Below are positions 6,590-15,207 of a DNA stretch of 33,800 nucleotides, piece after piece. The DNA is from Deltaproteobacteria bacterium. Lineage in GTDB: Bacteria; Desulfobacterota; Binatia; UBA12015. The stretch lies in NCBI GenBank assembly GCA_029262355.1, contig JAJCZO010000063.1:1-33800 (forward strand), written 5' to 3'. The stretch's first letter is position 1. Every line of letters begins with the position of its first letter. The position numbers and the translations under genes were made by a program. The notes under the pieces were generated by a model. The model worked only from the letters and a program-made list of their open reading frames with translations. It was not told the origin of the DNA and did not search any database.

Positions 6590-9343
6590 CTACTCCACGC
6601 CCAACTCCTCGGACCGGGCCAGCTTCGTCAGTGCGGGCTGAAGCCGCGCGAGCTCTTGCTCGAGCGCCTCGAGGGCCTTGGCCACGTTGTCGAGCGTGTC
6701 CTCCGCACCGAGGGTCTCGAGACGGTACGCCGCCTCCGAAGCGGGGTCCGCCGCCAGCACCAGGAGCGAGCCCTTGAGTTTGTGGGCAGCACGCTGAATG
6801 GCCTTGCCGTCGCGCTCGTGCACCGCCGACCGGATGCTGTCGAGCGCATCCGGCGTGTCGGCCAAACACATGTTCGCCAACTCGACCAAGAGGGCATGCT
6901 CTCCCCCGGCGCGCTCGAGCGCGGCCTCCTCATCCATAGGCCGCGGGCCCGCCGAATTGCTCTGCGAATCTTCCATGTCTACCTCCCGCGTCGGAATGTG
7001 ACGCGTGATTACTTCGTTCACCTCGTATGCGTCGACCGGCTTGGTCACGTAGTCATCCATGCCCACTTCGGCGCAGCGCCCCTTCATGTCGTGTGCGGTC
7101 AGGGCGATGATCGGAACGTGCCGGCCCGTACGTCGTTCTCGTTCTCGAATCGCAAGCGTCGCCTCCAACCCGTCGAGCTGCGGCATCTGCACGTCCATCA
7201 GGATCAGGTCAAATGGCTCCCGCCCGCTCACTTCGATCGCTTCGTTTCCATTCTCGACAGCCACGACGTCGTGACCACGCTTCTCCAGCAACCGAGCACC
7301 CAACCGGCGATCCACCCGGTTGTCGTCGGCCAAGAGGACACGCAGGCGACCGAACCCCCCGTTCGCGTCGCGGCCCCGCTGGGGCACCCCCGTAGCCGCC
7401 ACCACCCCGTGCATGACGTCGATCAGCTCGCTCGCGCGGATCGGTTTCGGCAGGTAGCCCGCCATCCCAATCTCGCGACACTGCTGCCCCTCGTCGTTCT
7501 CACCCGTCGCTCCGAGCGCGACGAGTGTGGTGGTCGAGAGAACAGAATCCGCCCGGATCTGCTGTGCGAACTCGAGCCCACCGACCTGGGGCATCTCGAG
7601 GTCGACCAGAGCGACCGCGTACGGCCGACCTGCCTCGTTCGCCGCCCGCAGCATCGCGATCGCTTCGTCTGCACTCTCGGCGGGGGCCGGAACGGCCCCT
7701 GCACCACGAAGCATTCCACAGAGAATCTGACGGCTGCTTGCGTTATCGTCAACTACAAGAACACGCAGACCACGGAGATCGGAGCCTGATTCGATCGGAG
7801 CCCGATTGGCCGCGTCCGCGTCCGCCTCGAGAAAAGCGGTGAAGCGAAAGGTCGTACCGCGGCCAACCTCGCTCTCGACGTCTATCTCGCCGCCCATCTG
7901 GGCGACGAGCTCCGCCGACGTTGCGAGTCCGAGGCCAATCCCCTCTGCAGAACCTGCCTCACGAGCCTGTTCATGAAACGCATCAAAGAGCCTTCGACGC
8001 TTCTCGTCGGGAATCCCGGTTCCGGTGTCGGAGACGTCGAAGGACAAGACGATCTCGTCGTCACGACGCGCGTCGGTGCGCGCGTGGACCACGACTTCAC
8101 CGAAGTCGGTGTAGGTAATCGCGTTGTCCACCAGATTGCCGATCACTCGCTGGAGCCGTTTGGCATCACCGCGGACGGAGTGCGGAACTTCCGCATCCAC
8201 ACTCCACACGATCTCGATACCCTTGGCCCGCGCACGACTCGCCATCGTGCGAACGACGTCATGGATGCACACCCGAACATCGAACGACGCCTTCTCCAGG
8301 CTCAGCCGACCCGCCTGCGCCTTGGCGTAGTCCAGGACGTTCGTGAGGGTCCAGAGAAGCTCCTCGGCGGACGAGCGGACGGTCTCGAGAGACGACTTTT
8401 GCTCAGAAGTCAGTGGCGTATCGAGAACGACCTCGGTCATCCCGATGATGCTGTTCATCGGCGTTCGAATCGCGTAGCCCATGCGAGTCAGGAACGCGCT
8501 CCTCGATCGAACTCCTGCGTCCGCAGCGGCCGCGAAGCGCCGTGCTCGACGGAACAGCTGGATCGTGTGCAGAACGATCAGGCCCAGCAAGAGCACTACT
8601 GCTGCGACCAGTGTCCACGCTGCGCCTTGAGCGCTGGTCGCCGTTCGCTCCTGCTGGAAGAGCAGCTTCTCTTGTTCTCCGCGGGCCGTCGAGGCCATCC
8701 GCCGGAGAACTCCGCGCACCGACGCGGCCGTCTGGTTCAGTGCCTGGTTCTCTCGAGCCGCCTGTTCGGTCAGCCCGTCGCGTACGTACGACACCACGAC
8801 CCAGGCGTCGGCGCCGTAGCCGTTCATCAACGACGAGACCGACTCGAGGTCCTTCGAGAGCGCGGTGACCTGCGGCGTTGACGGGGCCCGTCCGAGCTCT
8901 TCGCGCACCCTCTCCAACTGCTTGGCGAACTCCCCGAGGCCGGCCTCGCGTCGACCGCTCTCGAGGTTGGGCCCCGGAGCCAGCTTCGCACGCGTCGACG
9001 AGAGGACGTCGTTGCCCAGAACCTCGAGGCGGCCGAGTTGCGCTACACGGCCTGCCCAAGTCGCGCTCTGCGCTACGGAAGCACGATACTCGAGGGCGAC
9101 TCCTCTATAGAGCTGGATCACGAGTGCGACGACCAAGAGCTCGATGAGCGCGATTCCGAGGTAGAATACCGGCCACCGGATCCTGAGACCGCTCGAACAC
9201 CCGATCATCCGCCTGCTTTCCGCCATCATCGCGTTGTGCGCCGCCCGTTGAAGGCTCGGGGCATCCCTGGACAAGAATCGACGGGACCGAGCCGTGGCTT
9301 TACTGTTTTCCGTACGAACCGAGTCAGCGCGTCCCACACTCAT
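6590..9343 (-). CDS. Hybrid kinase with Tyr at the phosphoacceptor site, two receivers and HPt
   Basis: Protein of 917 aa from ATG 9343. In order: a helix at about 57-79, a periplasmic helical sensor of about 160 residues, a second helix at about 240-262, DHp (about 280-345), HATPase (about 390-505), receiver 1 (525-645), receiver 2 (675-795) and HPt (820-900). The H-box reads FLTRMGYAIRTPMN instead of the usual [10 protein letters not shown], so Tyr290 (codon 8476-8474) replaces the phosphoacceptor His and Ala replaces the following Glu. ATP-binding motifs look intact (N-box NLVDNAITY, DTGTGIP, GIGLGLA). Receiver Asp residues are present (VDLEMPQ, MDVQMPQLDG), but receiver 1 has LGA at the usual LTA switch. 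The HPt motif AAHKLKGS has its His. It lies 36 nt downstream of the canonical kinase. ATG codons near residues 39-46 are alternative starts. Confidence 0.9.
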   Translation of the reverse strand: MSVGRADSVRTENSKATARSRRFLSRDAPSLQRAAHNAMMAESRRMIGCSSGLRIRWPVFYLGIALIELLVVALVIQLYRGVALEYRASVAQSATWAGRVAQLGRLEVLGNDVLSSTRAKLAPGPNLESGRREAGLGEFAKQLERVREELGRAPSTPQVTALSKDLESVSSLMNGYGADAWVVVSYVRDGLTEQAARENQALNQTAASVRGVLRRMASTARGEQEKLLFQQERTATSAQGAAWTLVAAVVLLLGLIVLHTIQLFRRARRFAAAADAGVRSRSAFLTRMGYAIRTPMNSIIGMTEVVLDTPLTSEQKSSLETVRSSAEELLWTLTNVLDYAKAQAGRLSLEKASFDVRVCIHDVVRTMASRARAKGIEIVWSVDAEVPHSVRGDAKRLQRVIGNLVDNAITYTDFGEVVVHARTDARRDDEIVLSFDVSDTGTGIPDEKRRRLFDAFHEQAREAGSAEGIGLGLATSAELVAQMGGEIDVESEVGRGTTFRFTAFLEADADAANRAPIESGSDLRGLRVLVVDDNASSRQILCGMLRGAGAVPAPAESADEAIAMLRAANEAGRPYAVALVDLEMPQVGGLEFAQQIRADSVLSTTTLVALGATGENDEGQQCREIGMAGYLPKPIRASELIDVMHGVVAATGVPQRGRDANGGFGRLRVLLADDNRVDRRLGARLLEKRGHDVVAVENGNEAIEVSGREPFDLILMDVQMPQLDGLEATLAIRERERRTGRHVPIIALTAHDMKGRCAEVGMDDYVTKPVDAYEVNEVITRHIPTREVDMEDSQSNSAGPRPMDEEAALERAGGEHALLVELANMCLADTPDALDSIRSAVHERDGKAIQRAAHKLKGSLLVLAADPASEAAYRLETLGAEDTLDNVAKALEALEQELARLQPALTKLARSEELGVE

Positions 9344-9379
9344 GTACCCAGCGGATGCCTTGCGGGGACGAGCCGCGGC

Positions 9380-12280
9380 TCAGAGACCGTCCGTCGCGGA
9401 GAACTGTGGATTCGTCGTGCGCTCGACAGGCTCGCACCTCTCCAAAGCCGCCGAGAGGATCTTCACGGAGAATGGCTTACTCACATAGTCGTCCATCCCA
9501 GACTCCCGGCACTCCTCTCTGTCCTTCTGCATGGCGTTTGCGGTCATCGCGATGATTCGGGGGCGCCCGCCCGCGGGGCAACGTGCGCAAATGGCGCGCG
9601 TCGCCTCGAGGCCGTCCATCTCCGGCATCTGGACGTCCATCAGCACGACGTCATAGTGCTGGCGATCGAGGGCCTGGAGGGCTTCGAGCCCATTGGCGGC
9701 AACGTCGGCTCGGTAGCCCAGCCGATCGAGCATCTTGAGCGCGACCTTCTGGTTGATCTGGTTGTCTTCCGCCAGAAGGATCCGCAGCGGGTGCCGAGCC
9801 GCGAATCCATGGTCGAACTCCGAACCGCTCTGTGGCGCGACGATCGGCGGCGCCGCCTGCGAAAAGATCCCGGAGAGGGCTTGCCCGAGGAGGACCGGCT
9901 TCGCCGGCTTCGTGAGCACGGCAGCAAAATCTGCAGAGGGGCCCCCCGTGCCGTCGAGTTCCCCCGCGCGAGCGACGGTCGGACCGATCGACGTCAGCAG
10001 GAGCAGAGGAAGATCCTTTCGAGGGGGCATCTTCCGAATCCTTGCTGCCAACTCGTATCCATCCATCCCCGGCATGCGCATGTCGAGGATGGCCACGTCG
10101 AGGCTCTGGTCGCTCGAGAGAATCCCTAGGGCCTCCTCTCCCGAGGCTGCGACGGCTGTCTCCACGCGCCAACCGAGCAGCTGCTCTCGCAAGATGAACC
10201 GGTTTGTCTCGTTGTCGTCAACGACCAGGGCGCGCTTGCCCTGTAGGCAGGCCGGCGTCCATCGCGTTCCGTTCCATCCCGCAGCAGCCGGAGCAACGAT
10301 CGTAAAGTGGAACGTCGATCCCTCACCCTGCACGCTCTCGACCCACATCATCCCACCCATCATCTCCGTGAATCTCTTGGAAATGGTGAGACCGAGACCG
10401 GTGCCTCCGTACTTCCGCGTAGTCGACGTGTCGACCTGGCTGAACGATCGAAAGAGGCAATCCATCCGATCCGCCGGGATTCCGATTCCAGTGTCGCGCA
10501 CCGAGAATTGAATCGTCGAAAGCTCCCCCGCCTGCTCGCCAACCTCCACCGTAACGACGACCTCCCCCTCTTCCGTGAACTTCAGTGCGTTGCTGAGCAG
10601 GTTCACGAGGATCTGGCGAAGCCGGGTGAAATCACCAATGATCACCTCGGGAACATCTGCGGCGCAGGAGTATGCGAGTTCAATACCCCGATCGGACGCA
10701 CGCTGGGCCAGCAGGTCTACGGATTCCTCGAGACATTCGCGAAGCGCGAACGTCGCCCGCTCGAGCTCCATCTGGCCCGATTCGATTTTGGAGAAATCGA
10801 GGATGTCGTTGATGATCGTCAGCAGCGCTGCGCCGCTGGTCCGGATCGTCTCGACGAAGCTCCGCTGTTCCTCATCCAAGGACGTGTCGAGCACGAGGTT
10901 GGTCATACCGATGACGGCATTCATCGGCGTGCGAATCTCGTGGCTCATGTTCGCTAGGAACTCCGACTTGGCGGTAGTCGAGGCGAGCGCTTCATCACGA
11001 GCCTTGGCGAGCTCCGCCGCATTCCATTCTGCCTGGCGGCGTGCCTCTTCGAGGTCCGAGACGTAGGTTGCGAGTTCCTCTCGCGCGCGTTCACGCTCGA
11101 GAGCAACCCCGGCTAGGTCTGCCGCCAATTCGACGACCTCCAGATCCTGGGCCGTAGGCGCGCGCGGTTCCCGGTAGTAGATCGCGAACGTGCCGAGGAC
11201 CCGCCCGTCCGCTGCACGCAACGGTTCCGACCAACACGCGCGCAGGCCGTGCGGGCGCGCAAGATCGCGGAAGTCCACCCACCTCGGATCGGTTTCGATA
11301 TCGATCGCGATGACGCGCTCGCCGGTGTACGCGGCGGTGCCGCAGGAACCAACGTCCGGCCCAATCTCGAGTCCCCGAAGCCCATCCGTATACGCGTCGG
11401 GCAGGCTCGGCGCCGCAAGCGGCTGCAGCCGCTTGCCGTCCGGGTCGAGTGCCAACAGAGAACAGATGGTCCCGGGCAACTGGCTCTCGGCGAAGCTCAT
11501 CAAGGCGAAGACGACGTCTTGGGTCGCTGCGTCGGCCGAAAGCATGCGAAGAATTCGCGCCTGGCCCGAGGCCCGAAGTTCCGCCTCGGCCCGTTCGTGT
11601 CGCTGCGCATCGAGAACGTGGGCCACGTAGAACGCGGCACCAAAACCAGCCAAGGCCCGAACGCCCGCACTTCCGATCCCGAGGGCCGGCCCCCCGAAGA
11701 CGACCAAAGCGGCGTAGCAGGCCATGACGATCGCGAGGAAACCTACCTGCGCCCGAACGCCCCACGGCATCAGAACCGCGGTCCCGATCGCGATCACGCC
11801 AAGAACGTTGGCCATCATCTCGGCGTTCGAAGAGGCCAGCGCGCTCACTGTCGCCGCGACGGGGACGGCCGCGGTCAACAGAACCAGGGCCGGCACCTGC
11901 CAAGACCACGAGAAACGACGAACCGAGGCGACGAGTGGCACTGCGATCGCGAGCGAGAGTGCGAGCGCCCCCTTCACCCCAGCGCGGAAGCCGCCGTCGA
12001 CCTCGGCCAGGCTGTAGTAGTCGGTCGCGCCGCTCGCGGCGAGTCCCGTCACCGCCAGAACGAGGAGGAAGCGAATTCGGCCCAGCAGCACTGGTGTCGC
12101 CTCGCGGACGAGCGTCTCCTCGAGATCGGTCGCTGCGGGATCGGCTGAAATCGGTGGAAGAGGCACCAAGCGCCGAAACCGGAGCAAGCGACATGCCGTC
12201 CGCTGTGGCCGGATTCTGCTGAAACCACGTAAGGCCCTCAACCGGCCAACGGCAAAATTTCGGCGGTTCGGCACGAACAC
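9380..12280 (-). CDS. GAF-containing hybrid sensor histidine kinase, no HPt
   Basis: Membrane-bound kinase of up to 966 aa. An N-terminal block of about six hydrophobic segments is followed by a GAF domain containing [11 protein letters not shown], a coiled-coil linker and a complete kinase core. That core has [14 protein letters not shown] with phosphoacceptor His447 (codon 10942-10940), N-box [16 protein letters not shown] and GTGLGLTIS. Two receiver domains follow ([12 protein letters not shown] and [12 protein letters not shown]), both with phosphoacceptor Asp and downstream Lys. No HPt domain is present. The start is uncertain: GTG 12280 gives an Arg-rich leader of about 40 residues, while GTG 12166 removes it. 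The partner protein immediately downstream supplies an HPt. No DNA-binding response regulator lies in the window. Confidence 0.91.
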   Translation of the reverse strand: MFVPNRRNFAVGRLRALRGFSRIRPQRTACRLLRFRRLVPLPPISADPAATDLEETLVREATPVLLGRIRFLLVLAVTGLAASGATDYYSLAEVDGGFRAGVKGALALSLAIAVPLVASVRRFSWSWQVPALVLLTAAVPVAATVSALASSNAEMMANVLGVIAIGTAVLMPWGVRAQVGFLAIVMACYAALVVFGGPALGIGSAGVRALAGFGAAFYVAHVLDAQRHERAEAELRASGQARILRMLSADAATQDVVFALMSFAESQLPGTICSLLALDPDGKRLQPLAAPSLPDAYTDGLRGLEIGPDVGSCGTAAYTGERVIAIDIETDPRWVDFRDLARPHGLRACWSEPLRAADGRVLGTFAIYYREPRAPTAQDLEVVELAADLAGVALERERAREELATYVSDLEEARRQAEWNAAELAKARDEALASTTAKSEFLANMSHEIRTPMNAVIGMTNLVLDTSLDEEQRSFVETIRTSGAALLTIINDILDFSKIESGQMELERATFALRECLEESVDLLAQRASDRGIELAYSCAADVPEVIIGDFTRLRQILVNLLSNALKFTEEGEVVVTVEVGEQAGELSTIQFSVRDTGIGIPADRMDCLFRSFSQVDTSTTRKYGGTGLGLTISKRFTEMMGGMMWVESVQGEGSTFHFTIVAPAAAGWNGTRWTPACLQGKRALVVDDNETNRFILREQLLGWRVETAVAASGEEALGILSSDQSLDVAILDMRMPGMDGYELAARIRKMPPRKDLPLLLLTSIGPTVARAGELDGTGGPSADFAAVLTKPAKPVLLGQALSGIFSQAAPPIVAPQSGSEFDHGFAARHPLRILLAEDNQINQKVALKMLDRLGYRADVAANGLEALQALDRQHYDVVLMDVQMPEMDGLEATRAICARCPAGGRPRIIAMTANAMQKDREECRESGMDDYVSKPFSVKILSAALERCEPVERTTNPQFSATDGL

Positions 12281-12306
12281 AACCGATTTCGCCTAGAGTG
12301 GACGCC

Positions 12307-12774
12307 ATGGAACTCGCGTTGAAGCACCTTCTCATCGTCTACCACTCCCAGGGAGGCGGTACGCAGAAGATGGCCGATGCGGTGCTCGCCGGCGCCTCGC
12401 GGGAAGCTGAAGTGGAAACCCGCATGCTCGGCGCACTCGATGCGGGCCTGAACGACCTGCTCTGGGCCAACGCGATCATCTTCGGTACGCCCGAGAACTT
12501 CGGCTACATGTCGGGCGCGTTGAAGGACTTCTTCGACCGAACGTTCTATCCCGCCCAGGGCAAGGTCGATCAGCTGCCCTACGCCGTATTCATCAAGTGC
12601 GGCAACGACGGCAGCGGCGCTCTCTTCAACATCGAGCGCATCGCCAAGGGCTACCCGCTGCGGAAGGTCGTCGACCCGATCGTGCACCAGGGAGATGTGG
12701 GCGACGAGGTCCTCGAGGCGTGCACGGAACTCGGACAGACCCTCGCCGCCGGACTTGCGCTCGGGATCTTCTGA
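12307..12774 (+). CDS. Flavodoxin-fold / NAD(P)H-dependent FMN oxidoreductase
   Basis: Protein of 155 aa with a flavodoxin-like fold. The FMN phosphate loop is YHSQGGGTQKMADAV near residue 12, and a second FMN loop is GTPENFGYMSGALKDFFDR near 65, typical of NADPH-dependent FMN reductase and WrbA-like proteins. It probably performs two-electron reduction of a quinone or other small acceptor, but the partner is unknown. The start is ATG 12307; an in-frame GTG at 12298 would add three residues. No ribosome binding site is visible and TAGAGT lies at 12294-12299, so a leaderless message is possible. It is divergent from the hybrid kinase. Confidence 0.85.
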   Translation: MELALKHLLIVYHSQGGGTQKMADAVLAGASREAEVETRMLGALDAGLNDLLWANAIIFGTPENFGYMSGALKDFFDRTFYPAQGKVDQLPYAVFIKCGNDGSGALFNIERIAKGYPLRKVVDPIVHQGDVGDEVLEACTELGQTLAAGLALGIF

Positions 12775-12820
12775 GCGGGCCGCGCTCCGGTCCGTCCGCT
12801 TCTCCTGATATCCTCTAGAG

Positions 12821-13243
12821 ATGAATCTCCGACCTCTCCTCACGCTCGCTTCGGTCGTCGCCGTTCTCGTGGCCACCGGCCCGGCGCACGGTGCGGAGCC
12901 AACGCCCTCCGCCGACCCACGCCTCGTCGGGCCATGGCACACCGTGAGCATCGATGGAGATGCGCTCTTCTTCATCGTGCACGGGGCCGAGGTCGACTTC
13001 GACAAGGACGGGAGCTTCACGGCCCGCATTCGATTCACCGACGGCGAGACCGAAACGAAGAAGGGCCGCTACGTTCTCCACGGTGACCACATCGAACTGT
13101 CGATCCCCTCGATGAAAGCGAAGGAATCCTTGACGTACGAGATCGACGGCAAGAATCTCGAGTTTCACGACGAGTCGTTCGGCGTAAAGATCACGGTCGC
13201 GCGCGGGAAGGCCCAACACGCATCGGGCGACGACCTGTTCTGA
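12821..13243 (+). CDS. Exported lipocalin-like small protein
   Basis: Protein of 140 aa with a signal peptide (hydrophobic residues 5-20, probable cleavage after GPAHGA at residue 25). A beta-strand-rich domain follows: LVGPWHT, FDKDGSFTARIRF, KKGRYVLHGDHIEL and LEFHDESFGVKITV. The pattern of 'W...G... G.Y...GD.I.L' resembles lipocalin-like/DUF domains that bind hydrophobic ligands or assist outer-membrane proteins. There are no cysteines apart from any in the leader, so it is not a lipoprotein by lipobox. It follows the flavodoxin gene by 46 nt on the same strand. The family assignment is tentative. Confidence 0.75.
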   Translation: MNLRPLLTLASVVAVLVATGPAHGAEPTPSADPRLVGPWHTVSIDGDALFFIVHGAEVDFDKDGSFTARIRFTDGETETKKGRYVLHGDHIELSIPSMKAKESLTYEIDGKNLEFHDESFGVKITVARGKAQHASGDDLF

Positions 13244-13407
13244 CTGCAGGCAACGTCCGCACCAAAAGTGGGCGAGGAAGACCGACGACCAGTCGACCCA
13301 CGACAAAAACCACGTGATGGAGATCTTCCTTCTCGCCCTCCGGTTTGGACACGTCGGAACGCTCGACCAGATTCAAGCGGCGGTCGCACCAGAAATCCTG
13401 ACACCCC

Positions 13408-13824
13408 TCAGGGTCGGTGGGATCTCGTGCGTTCCAGATCCACGCTCGCCTCGCCCGTGCGGATGGTGAGGAACTCCATTCCTTCGTCCCCGCAGGTGAA
13501 CCCGTACAGGAAGCCCCCCGTGATCGCGATCGTGTCGTCGGGGCCCAACTCGCCTACGTCGTCGTCGAATCGGCAGCCACCGCGCAAAACGACCATCAGC
13601 TCGCTGTGATCGTGGCTGTGTGGCGGCACCCGAAAGCCCGGGGGCAGAACCGATCGATTCATGAAGAACCCTGCCTCGCCTCGGACGAGCTTCTTGCGAC
13701 GGGCGCCCGTCCCCTTGGCCGCGTTCACCAGCTCCTTCGGCGCCGCCACCGCGCCCTTGGCCGGGTTGTCCCAGTCGATGCTTTGGTAGAGCAACACTTT
13801 GGGCGGCGTGATGTCAGTCGCCAT
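13408..13824 (-). CDS. Cupin-domain protein
   Basis: Protein of 138 aa with one cupin barrel. Motif 1 is PPHSHDHSELMVVLRG, with the His residues and Glu as metal ligands, and the barrel continues through LGPDDTIAITGG to FLTIRTGE. It could be a small metal-dependent dioxygenase, isomerase or sensor, and the substrate is unknown. The start ATG 13824 is supported by AGGAG six bases upstream; a longer in-frame reading is only overlap with the previous gene. It overlaps the uncharacterised gene upstream by 11 bp and is the last member of the PaaK-like ligase/amidohydrolase cassette. The stretch 13244-13407 between it and the convergent lipocalin-like gene holds no feature I can support. Confidence 0.85.
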   Translation of the reverse strand: MATDITPPKVLLYQSIDWDNPAKGAVAAPKELVNAAKGTGARRKKLVRGEAGFFMNRSVLPPGFRVPPHSHDHSELMVVLRGGCRFDDDVGELGPDDTIAITGGFLYGFTCGDEGMEFLTIRTGEASVDLERTRSHRP

Positions 13825-14338
13825 TGGAGTCTCCTGTTCCGGCAAGCTTCGCCTGCGCGCTTCGAGCCGTTCTCTCGACCTTCCGCAATCCCTGATCGAG
13901 CGCGAGCGTGTCGATCCGACCGACGACACTCTCCCCTCCGGCGAACCGAAGCATCTCGCCCAACCGCGTCCGAAGCTGGTTTAGAGCCCACGGCAACATT
14001 TCGCCCATCGCCACGGAATCGTACTCGACGATGGTCTGTCTCTGTCCGGAGGGCTCAATGTAGTGATAGTGCGGCTCGTGCTCGAAGAGATCGAAGCGTA
14101 GGTACTCGTGATCGTCGTGGGTCGCCTTCACGTGGAGGGATACACCGTTGTCTGAAACAGGTCCCCCCTCGATGTTCGCTTGAATCTCCTTCATCTGCGC
14201 GCCTGCGTAGTTCGCGGCGAGCTCCGCGTCGTCGAGCACGCGATACTCGACACCGATCATCAGAGCGCCCGCCGGGATCCACGTCGTGTGCTTCTCATCC
14301 GGCGGAATGGGCGCAACGCTGTAAACGGTTCCGATCAC
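13814..14338 (-). CDS. Uncharacterised protein in amidohydrolase operon
   Basis: Protein of 174 aa with no recognised catalytic motif. It appears soluble, without a signal peptide or membrane helix. Notable conserved-looking segments are HDDHEYLRFDLFEHEPHYHY near residue 65, rich in His and acidic residues and possibly metal-binding, and LRTRLGEMLRFAG near 125. GTG 14338 is the start: it overlaps the amidohydrolase stop by GTGA and has GGAGG a few bases upstream. The 3' end overlaps the cupin gene by 11 bp. The coupling suggests a role in the same pathway. I do not assign a family. Confidence 0.75.
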   Translation of the reverse strand: MIGTVYSVAPIPPDEKHTTWIPAGALMIGVEYRVLDDAELAANYAGAQMKEIQANIEGGPVSDNGVSLHVKATHDDHEYLRFDLFEHEPHYHYIEPSGQRQTIVEYDSVAMGEMLPWALNQLRTRLGEMLRFAGGESVVGRIDTLALDQGLRKVERTARSAQAKLAGTGDSNGD

Positions 14339-15207
14339 CTCCCGCCTCCTGCGGCCAGACGGGTGAACGCCTTGCGCGCCGCTCCTCCCAGCAGATCGTC
14401 TCGAGCGTCGTCCGAGAGCCTCAGGGCTTCCATCTGCCCCAACGCATGCCGGTGGCCGACGACGGGAAAGCTGGTACCGAACATGACCTTGCCCCGGCCA
14501 GGCCCCTTCGCAAATCGCACGAGCTCGGCCGACCAATGTCGTGGGGGATACGCCGCTGTGCCCAACAGCACGTTCGGGTGCTTCAACGCCATCGCAATGG
14601 CCTCCTCGCCCCAGGGCCAACCGGTATGCGACAGCACGAATCGAACCTCCGGGAAGTACAGCGCGGGGCGATCGATCCCGATCGGTCGGCCACATTCGCT
14701 CGGCATCAATCCTCCCGATGTGCCCGACTGCATCACTACCGGCACGTCGCACTGCGCGGCGACCGCGTAGTAGGGATAGAGATCGCGATGGTCGAAGGCG
14801 CGATCCCAGCTGTGGGTATGCAGATGAAGTCCTACGAAGGTCTCGTCTCCGAGTCCCTCGACTGCGCGGCGCGCCCCCCGATACCCTTCACGCGGATCAA
14901 CCGTCCACAAACCGGCGAACCGACCTGGATGGCTCGCTGCTAGCCGACCCAGAGCTTCGGTCGACGTTGCGAACGATTCATAGTCCAGCCCGCCCGCGCC
15001 ATCTGGGTCGTCGACGCTCGGCAGAAGCACGGTATCGACTCCGAGCCCGTCCATCCGCGCGAGAAACTCCGGCACGTCCGCGAACCCATCCGCCGGCCCC
15101 TCACGCACCTTGAGTGGGATTCCCTGACGCTCGATCGCCTGAGCCCAACGCGGGCGATAGGTTGGCGTGAAGGCGTTGCACCAGTAATCGATCGTGCCGG
15201 CCATCAC
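14335..15207 (-). CDS. Amidohydrolase family 2 (ACMSD-like TIM barrel)
   Basis: TIM-barrel hydrolase or decarboxylase of about 290 aa. It has FVGLHLHTHSWDRAFDH near residue 125, FVLSHTGWPWGEEAI near 190 and MFGTSFPV near 240, matching the strand-end metal or catalytic His and Asp positions of Amidohydro_2 proteins. The N-terminal DYWCNAF replaces the usual DxHxH motif, which would leave the first metal-ligand pair missing. This family includes ACMSD and gamma-resorcylate decarboxylase as well as hydrolases. The start is GTG 15207 or ATG 15204, with GTGATG overlapping the PaaK-like stop. It sits between the CoA ligase and the uncharacterised protein, so a role in degradation of an aromatic or carboxylic acid is plausible but not shown. 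Confidence 0.88.
   Translation of the reverse strand: MMAGTIDYWCNAFTPTYRPRWAQAIERQGIPLKVREGPADGFADVPEFLARMDGLGVDTVLLPSVDDPDGAGGLDYESFATSTEALGRLAASHPGRFAGLWTVDPREGYRGARRAVEGLGDETFVGLHLHTHSWDRAFDHRDLYPYYAVAAQCDVPVVMQSGTSGGLMPSECGRPIGIDRPALYFPEVRFVLSHTGWPWGEEAIAMALKHPNVLLGTAAYPPRHWSAELVRFAKGPGRGKVMFGTSFPVVGHRHALGQMEALRLSDDARDDLLGGAARKAFTRLAAGGGR

Noticed and set aside
13244-13407. Plus-strand reading with HVMEIFLLALRFGHVG
   Set aside because: No start with ribosome binding site, weaker codon bias than neighbours, and it runs into the cupin gene. Treated as intergenic.
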